Assembly: GCA_934247855.1 (NCBI GenBank)
Contig: CAKQKA010000010.1
Location: forward strand, 1-25,409
Direction of reading: 5' to 3'
DNA length: 25,409 bases
Source of the DNA: an uncultured Clostridia bacterium
GTDB lineage: Bacteria; Bacillota; Clostridia; Christensenellales; Borkfalkiaceae
Of the stretch, positions 6,586 to 12,827 are shown in pieces. The notes below the pieces were generated by a model that had not been told where the DNA came from, searched no databases, and worked only from the letters and a program-made list of their open reading frames with translations. Both the position numbers and the translations under genes were made by a program. How positions within the stretch are numbered: the stretch's first letter is position 1; each line of letters opens with the position of its first letter.

Positions 6586-6987
6586 ATGGAAAAAACCAGC
6601 ATTCTTGATTTTATATCAAAACTTAGCGGAACGGATACCAATCGGCAATCGGACGGAAACGCCCTCGGTTCTTCGGTCGGAACAAATAAAAACGCGGCGG
6701 ACGGCGATAATCCGATCGGCTCAAACGCGGTAATTTCCGAAAAAAACACGGGCGGAGCAGAACAAAAAAGCTTTATGCGAAGCTACAATCCTTTTTCGTC
6801 CGCAGAAAGCGAAAAAAGGCAGATTTCTGCTCCCAGAGCGGTAAAGCCGCCGAAAAGCACGATAGACTTAAAAAACGGCAAAAATCTCGCAAGCGAAAAA
6901 AAGAACGACGGCAGTTCGGACATGGTAAGATTTATCAATCGTCACAATGCGCTCGCAAAGCAGATTAATAAAAACAACGGGGATTAA
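6586..6987 (+). CDS. Small disordered hypothetical protein
   Basis: A 133-residue protein and the only convincing plus-strand gene. The start at 6586 is chosen because AGAGGAGG (6574-6581) lies 4 nt upstream; the in-frame ATG at 6559 has no such signal. The N-terminus (EKTSILDFISKLSG) and the C-terminus (MVRFINRHNALAKQINK) are predicted helices; the middle is rich in Ser, Asn, Gly, Asp and Lys and looks disordered. There is no signal peptide or TM segment. A short helix at each end of a flexible linker suggests an adaptor or scaffold, but I recognise no family and make no functional claim. The frame opposite (6516-6749) has no ribosome binding site and is a shadow. Confidence 0.65.
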   Translation: MEKTSILDFISKLSGTDTNRQSDGNALGSSVGTNKNAADGDNPIGSNAVISEKNTGGAEQKSFMRSYNPFSSAESEKRQISAPRAVKPPKSTIDLKNGKNLASEKKNDGSSDMVRFINRHNALAKQINKNNGD

Positions 6988-7112
6988 ATCCTCGGATAAA
7001 GCCTCGCCTTGCGATATTTTTTAATTCAACAAATCAGTTTAATAAACAAGCTTTAAGCCGATAAACGAATCGACTGTTTTTTGCGTTACATATTTTTTAC
7101 TTCGTCGCACTT

Positions 7113-7159
7113 TAAAAAGGTCTATATGCCGATAATCGACATATAGACCGACTTTTTTT
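7113..7159. terminator. Bidirectional terminator between convergent genes (dispersed motif copy 2)
   Basis: GGTCTATATG (7119-7128) pairs with CATATAGACC (7140-7149), a perfect 10-bp stem. The plus strand continues with GACTTTTTTT and the minus strand with TTTTTAAAG. It serves the plus gene ending at 6987 and the minus gene ending at 7177. On the minus strand it reads CTATATGTCGATTATCGG, matching the other motif copies. Confidence 0.85.
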
Positions 7160-7176
7160 GTACTTGAACAATCATT

Positions 7177-7665
7177 TTAATCGCAATCGACCATTATTCC
7201 GCTTGCGCTTGACTTAGCCTTTCTGTCGGGCTCTGCCGTCCAGAGCGAACAAAGAACCGTTGTTTCATGCTCTTTTAAAAACTTATCTATATTCGCGGAA
7301 ATTTCTTCGTTGCCGCCCGCATACCAGTCGGCAACATCTTTCGTAGCAGAAAAGTTCATGCCCGCCGCATCCCTCGAACCTCCGAATAAAGCCTGATTTT
7401 CAAAATAAAATTCCACGGCGCACAGTTCGCCTTTCAGATATTTTTCGGCATGAGCAGCCGCGTCCTCTTCGTTTCCGTAAGCAAAACGCGCTGCCTGCGT
7501 GGCAAACTCCATCGTTATGTTTTCCTCGCCGAAAGTAATCGCCATATCGCTTTTACCGAACTCGTTTCTTATTGCAATAAACCTTATCCCTTGATATTCA
7601 TATATTTCAGAGCCGTACTCTTTAAGCCTTTTCTGAATATATTCTATCGCTCGTTCTTTATTCAT
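7177..7665 (-). CDS. Hypothetical cytoplasmic protein
   Basis: A 162-residue acidic protein with no signal peptide or TM segment. It starts with a helical MNKERAIEYIQKRLKEYGSE segment, followed by alternating strands and helices (short landmarks FRFIAIRNEFG-like region near residue 30, AHAEKYLKGEL near 75, GGNEEISANIDKFLKEHE near 118). I do not recognise the family. The ATG has a plausible site, AAAGGCGG, ending 4 nt upstream. A TTGTAT-N17-TATAAG promoter overlaps the dispersed motif in the gap to the MreB-like gene, so it may be transcribed on its own. It ends at the shared bidirectional terminator. Confidence 0.6.
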   Translation of the reverse strand: MNKERAIEYIQKRLKEYGSEIYEYQGIRFIAIRNEFGKSDMAITFGEENITMEFATQAARFAYGNEEDAAAHAEKYLKGELCAVEFYFENQALFGGSRDAAGMNFSATKDVADWYAGGNEEISANIDKFLKEHETTVLCSLWTAEPDRKAKSSASGIMVDCD

Positions 7666-7688
7666 TTAACCGCCTTTAAACTACAAAA

Positions 7689-7712
7689 TAGCCGATAATC
7701 GCCTTATAGGCT
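7689..7712 (-). repeat. Dispersed intergenic motif, copy 3
   Basis: On the minus strand this reads AGCCTATAAGGCGATTATCG followed by GCTA. It matches copies at 4683, 7119 and 8837. AGCC/GGCT can close a hairpin, and its CTATAAG overlaps a possible -10. Confidence 0.5.
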
Positions 7713-7731
7713 CACTTTTTAATATATACAA
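7703..7731 (-). promoter_or_regulatory. Possible promoter of the hypothetical gene 7177-7665
   Basis: TTGTAT (7726-7731), a 17-nt spacer and TATAAG (7703-7708) on the minus strand. The -10 is 5 of 6, the -35 only 3 of 6. Confidence 0.35.
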
Positions 7732-7734
7732 GCG

Positions 7735-8748
7735 TCAGATACGCCCCGAACGCTTTAAATTAAGCGAAGAAAGAAGCTTACCGTTGCCGCACACTATACC
7801 TGCGCCGCACACGGTTGCAAGTTCCGGATGCTCGCAAATGTTTGCGCGAATACCTGCGTTATAATGAAAATATTGTTCAAGCCCCACGAATTTTGCGCCG
7901 CCACCTGCGAAGTATACGCCCGAACGGCGGATATCCGCGGAAATCTCTGCCGGAAGTTTTGCCATGAGCATATCCGCAATGCGGAAAATCTTATCGAAAA
8001 ACCTCTTTATCGGCTCAAAAATATCGGACGACCGTACGGCGACCGCACGCGGTCTGCCGCTTTCGCAATCCCTTCCGTTGACGATAATTTCGGTATTATC
8101 GTTTTCAAGAAGACTGCCTATCTGAATTTTTACCACCTCGGCTGAAAGCACGCCGATTTTAAGACCGAAATTATCCTCGATAAAATCAACTATCATTTTA
8201 TCTATGGTCTTTCCGCCCATGTTAACGCTGATACCCGAAATTACTCCGCCGAGCGAAACCGATGCCATTTTTGTACTGCCGCCACCGATATCTATTAAAA
8301 AGCAAGGATTACTCTGCGTGAGCGGAACGCCCGCACCCAAAGCGGTCAACACAGGAGATTCCGCAAAAAACGCATCGTACACGCCGCAAGCGTTAAGCAC
8401 TTTTTCATATTTTTTTATCATCGCGTTTTCCGCGCCGCAAGGCACCGAAAACAGCACCGGCGAACGTTTGCCGAGTCTTTTAAGCGTAACTTTGTTTAAA
8501 AAAATGTCAAGCATAAGAGCGGCAGCGCCCTCATCATTGACGTTACCCTCGAATATAGGCGCGCGTACGGTTGTTCCGTCCACAGTCCTGCCGATCAGAT
8601 TTTTAGCGTCCTGCCCGACCGACCTTACCGACCGCCTATCGCCGTCGAGCGCAATATAGCTCGGTTCTTCGAGCACTACGCCCGTACCGAGCTGATACAT
8701 TCTTGTATTAGCCGATCCTAAATCGATCGCCATAGATGGAAGTTTCAT
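7735..8748 (-). CDS. Divergent MreB/Mbl-like bacterial actin, orphan
   Basis: A 337-residue protein, the usual MreB length, with an intact actin-fold layout: phosphate 1 loop AIDLGSANT (7-15), phosphate 2 loop DIGGGSTK (153-160) and adenosine motif AGGGAK (281-286). MreB normally polymerises on ATP and guides peptidoglycan synthesis at the membrane. Two normally conserved spots differ: the E-E-P-M-A-A stretch reads E-S-P-V-L-T (130-135), and the Glu after GGGTT is Lys160. No mreC, mreD or rodA is nearby, unlike typical mreB. I therefore call it a paralogue and give no symbol. AAAGGAG lies 7 nt upstream of the ATG. Alternatives are an Mbl-like or sporulation-linked MreBH-like paralogue. Confidence 0.8.
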   Translation of the reverse strand: MKLPSMAIDLGSANTRMYQLGTGVVLEEPSYIALDGDRRSVRSVGQDAKNLIGRTVDGTTVRAPIFEGNVNDEGAAALMLDIFLNKVTLKRLGKRSPVLFSVPCGAENAMIKKYEKVLNACGVYDAFFAESPVLTALGAGVPLTQSNPCFLIDIGGGSTKMASVSLGGVISGISVNMGGKTIDKMIVDFIEDNFGLKIGVLSAEVVKIQIGSLLENDNTEIIVNGRDCESGRPRAVAVRSSDIFEPIKRFFDKIFRIADMLMAKLPAEISADIRRSGVYFAGGGAKFVGLEQYFHYNAGIRANICEHPELATVCGAGIVCGNGKLLSSLNLKRSGRI

Positions 8749-8836
8749 CTTTTAGCTCCTTTTATGCCGTTTATTTACGACTGAGATAAGCTTTTTCGTG
8801 TGTTTTAAACTTACGTCCGAGTATATAAAATATTTT

Positions 8837-8867
8837 GCCTATAGTCGATTAACAGTGCTATAGCCCG
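8837..8867 (+). repeat. Dispersed intergenic motif, copy 4
   Basis: GCCTATAGTCGATTAAC, then GTGCTATAGCCC; the CTATAG ends (8839-8844 and 8858-8863) can pair. It lies just after the stop of maf on the minus strand and is followed on the plus strand by CTTTTTATAATTTTTT, so it may act as a weak terminator. Confidence 0.5.
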
Positions 8868-8886
8868 CTTTTTATAATTTTTTGCG

Positions 8887-9441
8887 TCAAATAATACCGT
8901 GTTTTTTGAAAAGTTCTTTGAAGACTTCTTGCGGAAAACCGACCACGTTTGAATAACTGCCGTTTATTTTCTCTACAAGATTAAAACCGTCCTGAATGCC
9001 GTATCCGCCTGCTTTATCAAGTCCGAGTCCGCTTTCGACGTAATCTTCGATAGTCTTTTTTGACAGGCGGTTAAAATAAACCTCGGTAACGTCTGCGCCG
9101 CTTTCTTCAAACAACGGCGAGATCATCGCATAGCCTGTATACACGTAGTGCATTTTACCCGACAACTCTTCGAGCATTCGTCGTTCGTCCGCGTTGTCCT
9201 TAGGCTTTTGCAAGATTTCATCACCTAAGACCACGATAGTATCCGCGCCGATAACAAGGCAATCGGGGTGCGCGGCAAACACCTCTTGAGCTTTATGCAA
9301 AGCAATATTTCTTGCAATTTCGCTTTTTGACGGCGAATTATCCACTTTTTCTTCGCCCATAGCGGGAATAATATCGAATTTTACGTTCAACTCCCCGAGG
9401 AGTTCTTTTCTCCTCGGCGATTTGCTTGCAAGTATAATCAT
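8887..9441 (-). CDS. maf: Maf family nucleotide pyrophosphatase
   Basis: A 184-residue protein. The N-terminal signature ILASKSPRRKELL (3-15) and GADTIV (65-70, catalytic Asp67) identify the Maf/Ham1-like fold. KAGGYGIQ (143-150) and the C-terminal NVVGFP (165-170) are also typical. Family members hydrolyse dTTP/UTP or modified nucleotides to monophosphates (YhdE/YceF types) and affect division and septation. The upstream-extended frame to 9507 would add 22 residues lacking family similarity; the family start is at 9441. There is no Shine-Dalgarno there: TATAAT sits 6 nt before the ATG, suggesting a leaderless mRNA. Neighbours include an MreB-like gene downstream, a common genomic setting for maf. 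Confidence 0.9.
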   Translation of the reverse strand: MIILASKSPRRKELLGELNVKFDIIPAMGEEKVDNSPSKSEIARNIALHKAQEVFAAHPDCLVIGADTIVVLGDEILQKPKDNADERRMLEELSGKMHYVYTGYAMISPLFEESGADVTEVYFNRLSKKTIEDYVESGLGLDKAGGYGIQDGFNLVEKINGSYSNVVGFPQEVFKELFKKHGII

Positions 9442-9447
9442 AGTTAC

Positions 9448-9476
9448 ATTATACACCAATCGGCACGACTTGTAAA
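9448..9476 (-). promoter_or_regulatory. Promoter of maf placing the start at the ATG
   Basis: TTTACA (9471-9476), a 17-nt spacer and TATAAT (9448-9453), with TG immediately before the -10. Transcription would begin at about 9441-9442, the A of the maf ATG or one base before. Confidence 0.7.
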
Positions 9477-9601
9477 TAATTTGCTTTCGATAGGCGATAT
9501 TTTTCATTTTAAAACGAAGTTTTTGCCTCTTTTTGACGTATTTTTGCCAACACCATCAAGATTTTTCGATTTTCACAGCGCGCCGCACCGGAAAAACGCA
9601 C

Positions 9602-9625
9602 AAAAAAACCGCTTTAAAGGCGGTT
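9602..9625 (-). terminator. Terminator downstream of spo0A and the inverted-repeat element
   Basis: AACCGC (9607-9612) pairs with GCGGTT (9620-9625), and the minus strand continues with a T-run (complement of 9602-9608). It is the first strong terminator after the spo0A stop, about 630 nt downstream, so the element between may be transcribed with spo0A. Confidence 0.75.
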
Positions 9626-9633
9626 GTCATCTT

Positions 9634-10241
9634 TAGCCAGTGTGATGGTGTTCGAACCCATTTTTGCGGGAATAAATCGGTTTTTGCTGTGTTAAACTCC
9701 CATCAACGTACGGTCAAGTACGATTTCGGTCGTTTGCCTTGCAAAAACTTTAGCCGCAACACGGCGATTTGATACCAAACAGGAATAATATAAGCCCGGT
9801 TTAGCGGCGGATTTGCCGCCTAATTCTGCGTTAGCCTCGTTTATAGTATGCCATACGATTTCACTCGGCTGCCTTGCCTTAGGCGGCAACTGCAACGCTA
9901 AACTGCTTTGCATCTTAAAGTAGCATTTTTTAGATGATTTTTTACGAGCCTGAGGACGCTGTACGAGCGTACCGCTATCGAAGGCTCGCGTAAAAGAGCT
10001 AAAAAATGCACTTTAAGACGTGGCTCCTATTGTTTCTGTTTGGTATATGCAAAAATGCGAAGCACCGAAAAGAGCGCATTTTTTGATGATTTTTTGCGAG
10101 CGTGAGGAATGCTGTACTAAACCGTTTGCGATTGCACTCCGCTGTTGTTTGTGCAACCGTAAACGGTTATGCCCGAACGGTCGCGGAAAAGGACTAAAAA
10201 GTCGCCTTTGCGGTGGGCTCTAACGCTATCACCACTGGCTA
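9634..10241. mobile_element. MITE-like element bounded by imperfect inverted repeats
   Basis: The ends are imperfect inverted repeats of about 26 bp: the left end (9634-9659) starts TAGCCAGTGTGATGGTGTT and the complement of the right end (10215-10241) starts TAGCCAGTGGTGATAGCGTT. The outermost TA on each side could be a TA target duplication. Inside are further repeats: a long hairpin (9913-9933 with 9999-10018), a 42-bp direct repeat (9923-9964 and 10076-10117), and a 24-bp inverted pair (9773-9796 and 10022-10045, 20 of 24). There is no transposase. The frames inside (minus 9692-9913, plus 10020-10223) lack ribosome binding sites. It sits between spo0A and its terminator. I infer a non-autonomous mobile or repeat element; copy number elsewhere is unknown. 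Confidence 0.45.
9913..10018. repeat. Long imperfect palindrome inside the element
   Basis: The arm 9913-9933 (TCTTAAAGTAGCATTTTTTAG) matches the complement of 9999-10018 with one bulged base. Inner pairs are AGCCT (9947-9951) with AGGCT (9982-9986), and GTACG/CGTAC forms the centre at 9961-9972. As RNA or cruciform DNA it would make an extended stem. Confidence 0.6.
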
Positions 10242-10254
10242 GATATTTATTTAA

Positions 10255-11064
10255 TTATACAGCGGCAAAACCGTCGAGCAACAATCTGTCGGCAATGAGC
10301 GCGATAAATTCAGAGTTAGTGGGTTTATCGCTTTCGGAATAAGCGTTCACTCCGAAAAGCGAATTGAAAGTATCTATATGCCCTTTATTCCACGCCACGC
10401 CGATAGCGTGCCTTATAGCTCGTTCGACCTTACTTGCGCTTGTGTTGTATCTTACGCCGATCGTGGGATACAGACGTTTGGTAACGCTGTTGATAATTTC
10501 GGGTTCTTCGACTGCAAGCCTGATACCTTCGCGCAGATAAGAATACCCTTTAATGTGCGGCGGCATACCCATTCCGATAAAAATACGACTTATACGTTCT
10601 TCGATCTGCCTGTCGAGATCTCCGTCATCGCCCCTTGCACTCTCGGATACAACCATATCGCCATTAGAGCCGATTGAACCGCTGATCGGCGTAAACGAAT
10701 CTCTGCTCATTTTTGCAAGCGAATGCATACGCTTGATGAGCGTGCCGTAATCCACGGGCTTAATCATATAATACGAAGCGCCGGCATCCATAATTTGTCT
10801 GACCATTTCTTCGCAATTCATAACGCTTATGACAATAGCGCAAGTGTCAGGTGAATAATGCTTTGTAAGTTCGATAAGCTCGATTCCGTCCGACTGTCTC
10901 AAAGTAAACGAAGTAACCAGAAAATCGGGTTTGTTTGCTCTGATCGAATCTATTGCGATTCTTACGTCATCGGTAACCTCGATTACGTTGAACGAACCTC
11001 GCAAACTATCGGCACAGTCCTGCGCTTCGCGCATGTCGTTTTGAACAATTACAACTGATTCCAT
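10255..11064 (-). CDS. spo0A: Spo0A-type response regulator lacking the phosphoacceptor Asp
   Basis: A 269-residue protein. Residues about 150-269 are a well conserved Spo0A_C DNA-binding domain, with HIKGYSYLREGIRLA, SASKVERAIRHAIGVAW (recognition helix) and KPTNSEFIALIADRL. Residues 1-120 keep the receiver fold but not its chemistry: against the B. subtilis protein, the phosphorylated Asp (LVLDIIMP) is Ser52 (LVTSFTLR), one acidic-pocket Asp is Asn9 with Asp10 kept, the Thr is Ser80, and the switch Lys102 in IKPVD remains. Spo0A is the master regulator of sporulation entry. This one probably cannot be activated by the usual phosphorelay, so it may act constitutively, by dimerisation, or through another signal. 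The start has AAGGGG 8 nt upstream. Confidence 0.92.
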   Translation of the reverse strand: MESVVIVQNDMREAQDCADSLRGSFNVIEVTDDVRIAIDSIRANKPDFLVTSFTLRQSDGIELIELTKHYSPDTCAIVISVMNCEEMVRQIMDAGASYYMIKPVDYGTLIKRMHSLAKMSRDSFTPISGSIGSNGDMVVSESARGDDGDLDRQIEERISRIFIGMGMPPHIKGYSYLREGIRLAVEEPEIINSVTKRLYPTIGVRYNTSASKVERAIRHAIGVAWNKGHIDTFNSLFGVNAYSESDKPTNSEFIALIADRLLLDGFAAV

Positions 11065-11091
11065 TTTCCCTACCCCTTAAAATATAAATTT

Positions 11092-11121
11092 AATTTACCG
11101 ATAATATTCTCCCGGTAAATT
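11092..11121 (-). promoter_or_regulatory. Leader hairpin upstream of the spo0A ribosome binding site
   Basis: AATTTACCG (11092-11100) pairs perfectly with CGGTAAATT (11113-11121) over 9 bp with a 12-nt loop. It begins about 11 nt after the -10 and ends 13 nt before the AAGGGG site. It has no T-run, so it is not a terminator. Confidence 0.45.
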
Positions 11122-11131
11122 TTATACTTCA

Positions 11132-11140
11132 ATTATACCA
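11132..11140 (-). promoter_or_regulatory. Extended -10 promoter of spo0A
   Basis: The minus strand reads TGGTATAAT, a consensus extended -10. The -35 position (17 nt upstream, CGATTA) is poor. I see no clear SigH-type promoter. Confidence 0.5.
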
Positions 11141-11210
11141 CGATTTTTGAATTATAATCGTTTTTCTTAGGGAATAAAAAGCGAGAAAACAAGCTATTTT
11201 TAAGACTTCG

Positions 11211-11217
11211 TGTCGAA
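11211..11217 (+). promoter_or_regulatory. Possible Spo0A-binding 0A box
   Basis: TGTCGAA, the core of the known 0A box, lies about 75 bp upstream of the spo0A -10. A 7-mer can occur by chance; autoregulation is an inference. Confidence 0.3.
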
Positions 11218-11300
11218 ATTTGGCTATAACGAAAAATATCATCAGAAAATTGTTTTAAAAAACTTTTACGCCCGTTTTTACAAATATATATCGTTTTTAT

Positions 11301-11336
11301 AAATATTAAACGACGGCAACAAAAAAGTTACCGCCG
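11301..11336 (-). terminator. Terminator of the peptide transporter operon
   Basis: On the minus strand CGGCGGTAAC pairs with GTTGCCGTCG (10 pairs including two wobbles; 11327-11336 with 11311-11320) around a T6 loop, followed by TTTAATATTTAT. It lies about 60 nt beyond the last operon gene. Confidence 0.65.
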
Positions 11337-11394
11337 ATACGTATTTAGTTTATGAGCCAAAAGCAGAATTATATCGTGCAAAAACAGACGACGT

Positions 11395-11664
11395 TTAACG
11401 GCTGAATCCGCCCGTAATGAGCATAATAATCACATACAAAAGCGCGATTATCGCAAGCACGACGGTCATCGGCAACAGCATTTGTTTTACCGTAGTCCAG
11501 TAAGTGCGCCACTTATCTTTAAAAGTGGAGCGCGGCTTGTTTGCGGGCTGATTGCTCTTAGGCTTGCCGCCTATGCCGCTGACCGCAGACATATCGGCTA
11601 TGGTAGAATTATCGTCATACCAGATGATTTTTTCTTTCTTTTTCTTGTTCTTTTTGTGCGACAT
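11395..11664 (-). CDS. Small single-TM protein at the end of the transporter operon
   Basis: An 89-residue protein. The N-terminus is strongly basic (HKKNKKKKEK), followed by IIWYDDNSTIADMSAVSG, a basic linker and one hydrophobic segment (about residues 62-85, MLLPMTVVLAIIALLYVIIMLITGG). By the positive-inside rule the N-terminus stays in the cytoplasm. It starts 1 bp after the stop of the upstream ATPase gene, with AGGA overlapping that end, so translation is coupled. I know no function. Its fixed place after the ATPases suggests an accessory subunit of the transporter, but this is inference from context only. Confidence 0.7.
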   Translation of the reverse strand: MSHKKNKKKKEKIIWYDDNSTIADMSAVSGIGGKPKSNQPANKPRSTFKDKWRTYWTTVKQMLLPMTVVLAIIALLYVIIMLITGGFSR

Positions 11665-11665
11665 A

Positions 11666-12826
11666 TCAGTCCTGCGGATACAAATGGCAAGCTACAAAAT
11701 GCCCGGGTTCGTATTCTTTATAGCACGGAGCTATATGTTTGCATATCTCCATAGCCTTGGGACAACGAGTGTGGAACTTGCAGCCCATAGGCGGATTTGC
11801 GGGCGACGGGATATCGCCTTTAAGAATGATACGATTAGCCTTTTCACGCGGGTTGGGATTAGGTACGGCAGAGAACAATGCATTCGTGTACGGGTGCATC
11901 GGATTGCCGAAAATCTTATCCTTATTACCGAACTCGACCATAGAACCGAGGTACATTACGCCGATTTTATCGGATATGTATTTAACGACCGACAAGTCGT
12001 GCGAAATGAAAAGGTAGGTAAGATTTCTTTCCTTTTGCAGCTTTTTAAGCAGGTTGATGATTTGCGCCTGAATGGAAACGTCCAACGCGGAAACGGGTTC
12101 GTCGCAAACGACGAGTTCGGGATTAACCGAAAGCGCGCGAGCGATACAAATACGCTGACGCTGACCGCCCGAGAACTCGTGCGGGTATCTGTCGTAATAA
12201 TAATCGCGCAAGCCGCAGCTTTCCATAAGTTTAAGAACGTAGTCCTTAATTTCGGCTTCGGGTACGATATGATGTACCCTTACCGCTTCGGACAACAGGT
12301 TGCCGACCGTGCTTCTGGGCGGGAGCGAGGAATACGGATCCTGAAAGACTATCTGCATTTGCGATCTGAGCGGACGCATTTGCGCGCCTTTGTACCCCGC
12401 AATGTCGTCGCCCTTGAAAAATACCTGCCCGCTTGTAGGCTGATGCAGTTTAAGAATGGTTCTGCCCATTGTGGTTTTACCGCAACCGGACTCGCCTACG
12501 ATACCGAGCGTTTCGCCCGGCAAAATCTTAAACGATACGTCGTCAACCGCTTTCAAAGAAGATAACGGCTTGCCCAAAAGCGTCTTTTTAAGCACAAAAT
12601 ATTTTTTCAGGTGCCTTACTTCGAGTATTGCGTCGGGATCGGGAGGAAGAAGTAAATCGGCAGCAATTTTTTCGTCGCGCGCGGCTTGTTCTTTTTCGGC
12701 TTCGGCTAAATCGTCAAAACCCGAAAACTCGCCCGCATCGGCTGTCGTTTGGTTTTCGGCATTGCAGGCTTCCGTCGCGCAAGTTTCTTCGGTTTCGCCA
12801 ACGGCGATTTTTTTGTTTTTGTCCAT
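11666..12826 (-). CDS. Oligopeptide/dipeptide ABC transporter ATPase, OppF type
   Basis: A 386-residue ABC ATPase. Residues 1-64 are an acidic, low-complexity extension not usual in OppF (about 320 residues). The nucleotide-binding domain has Walker A GESGCGKT (111-118), Q-loop Gln162, signature FSGGQRQ (218-224), Walker B LVVCDEP (238-244) and the switch His in ISHDLS (276). The C-terminus is the oligopeptide-type tail (HPYTNALFSAVP) with Cys349, 355, 362, 368 and 380, the pattern known to bind an Fe-S cluster in Opp/Dpp ATPases. It starts 1 bp after the stop of the previous ATPase gene. It should pair with that ATPase to power peptide uptake. Confidence 0.93.
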   Translation of the reverse strand: MDKNKKIAVGETEETCATEACNAENQTTADAGEFSGFDDLAEAEKEQAARDEKIAADLLLPPDPDAILEVRHLKKYFVLKKTLLGKPLSSLKAVDDVSFKILPGETLGIVGESGCGKTTMGRTILKLHQPTSGQVFFKGDDIAGYKGAQMRPLRSQMQIVFQDPYSSLPPRSTVGNLLSEAVRVHHIVPEAEIKDYVLKLMESCGLRDYYYDRYPHEFSGGQRQRICIARALSVNPELVVCDEPVSALDVSIQAQIINLLKKLQKERNLTYLFISHDLSVVKYISDKIGVMYLGSMVEFGNKDKIFGNPMHPYTNALFSAVPNPNPREKANRIILKGDIPSPANPPMGCKFHTRCPKAMEICKHIAPCYKEYEPGHFVACHLYPQD

Positions 12827-12827
12827 A

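Noticed and set aside
9640..9665. tRNA-like T-loop (GTTCGAAC) near the left end of the inverted-repeat element
   Set aside because: On neither strand is there a matching acceptor arm, anticodon arm or D-arm at tRNA spacing; the sequence is part of the terminal inverted repeat.
9692..9913. 73-codon minus-strand frame inside the element
   Set aside because: No ribosome binding site, it overlaps internal repeats (ARQPSEIV and ARQTTEIV come from a DNA repeat), and the element shows only repeat structure. It could be a decayed gene but I cannot support it as a CDS.
10020..10223. 67-codon plus-strand frame at the right side of the element
   Set aside because: No ribosome binding site; it is in a different frame from the conserved DDFLRA reading and crosses the terminal repeat.
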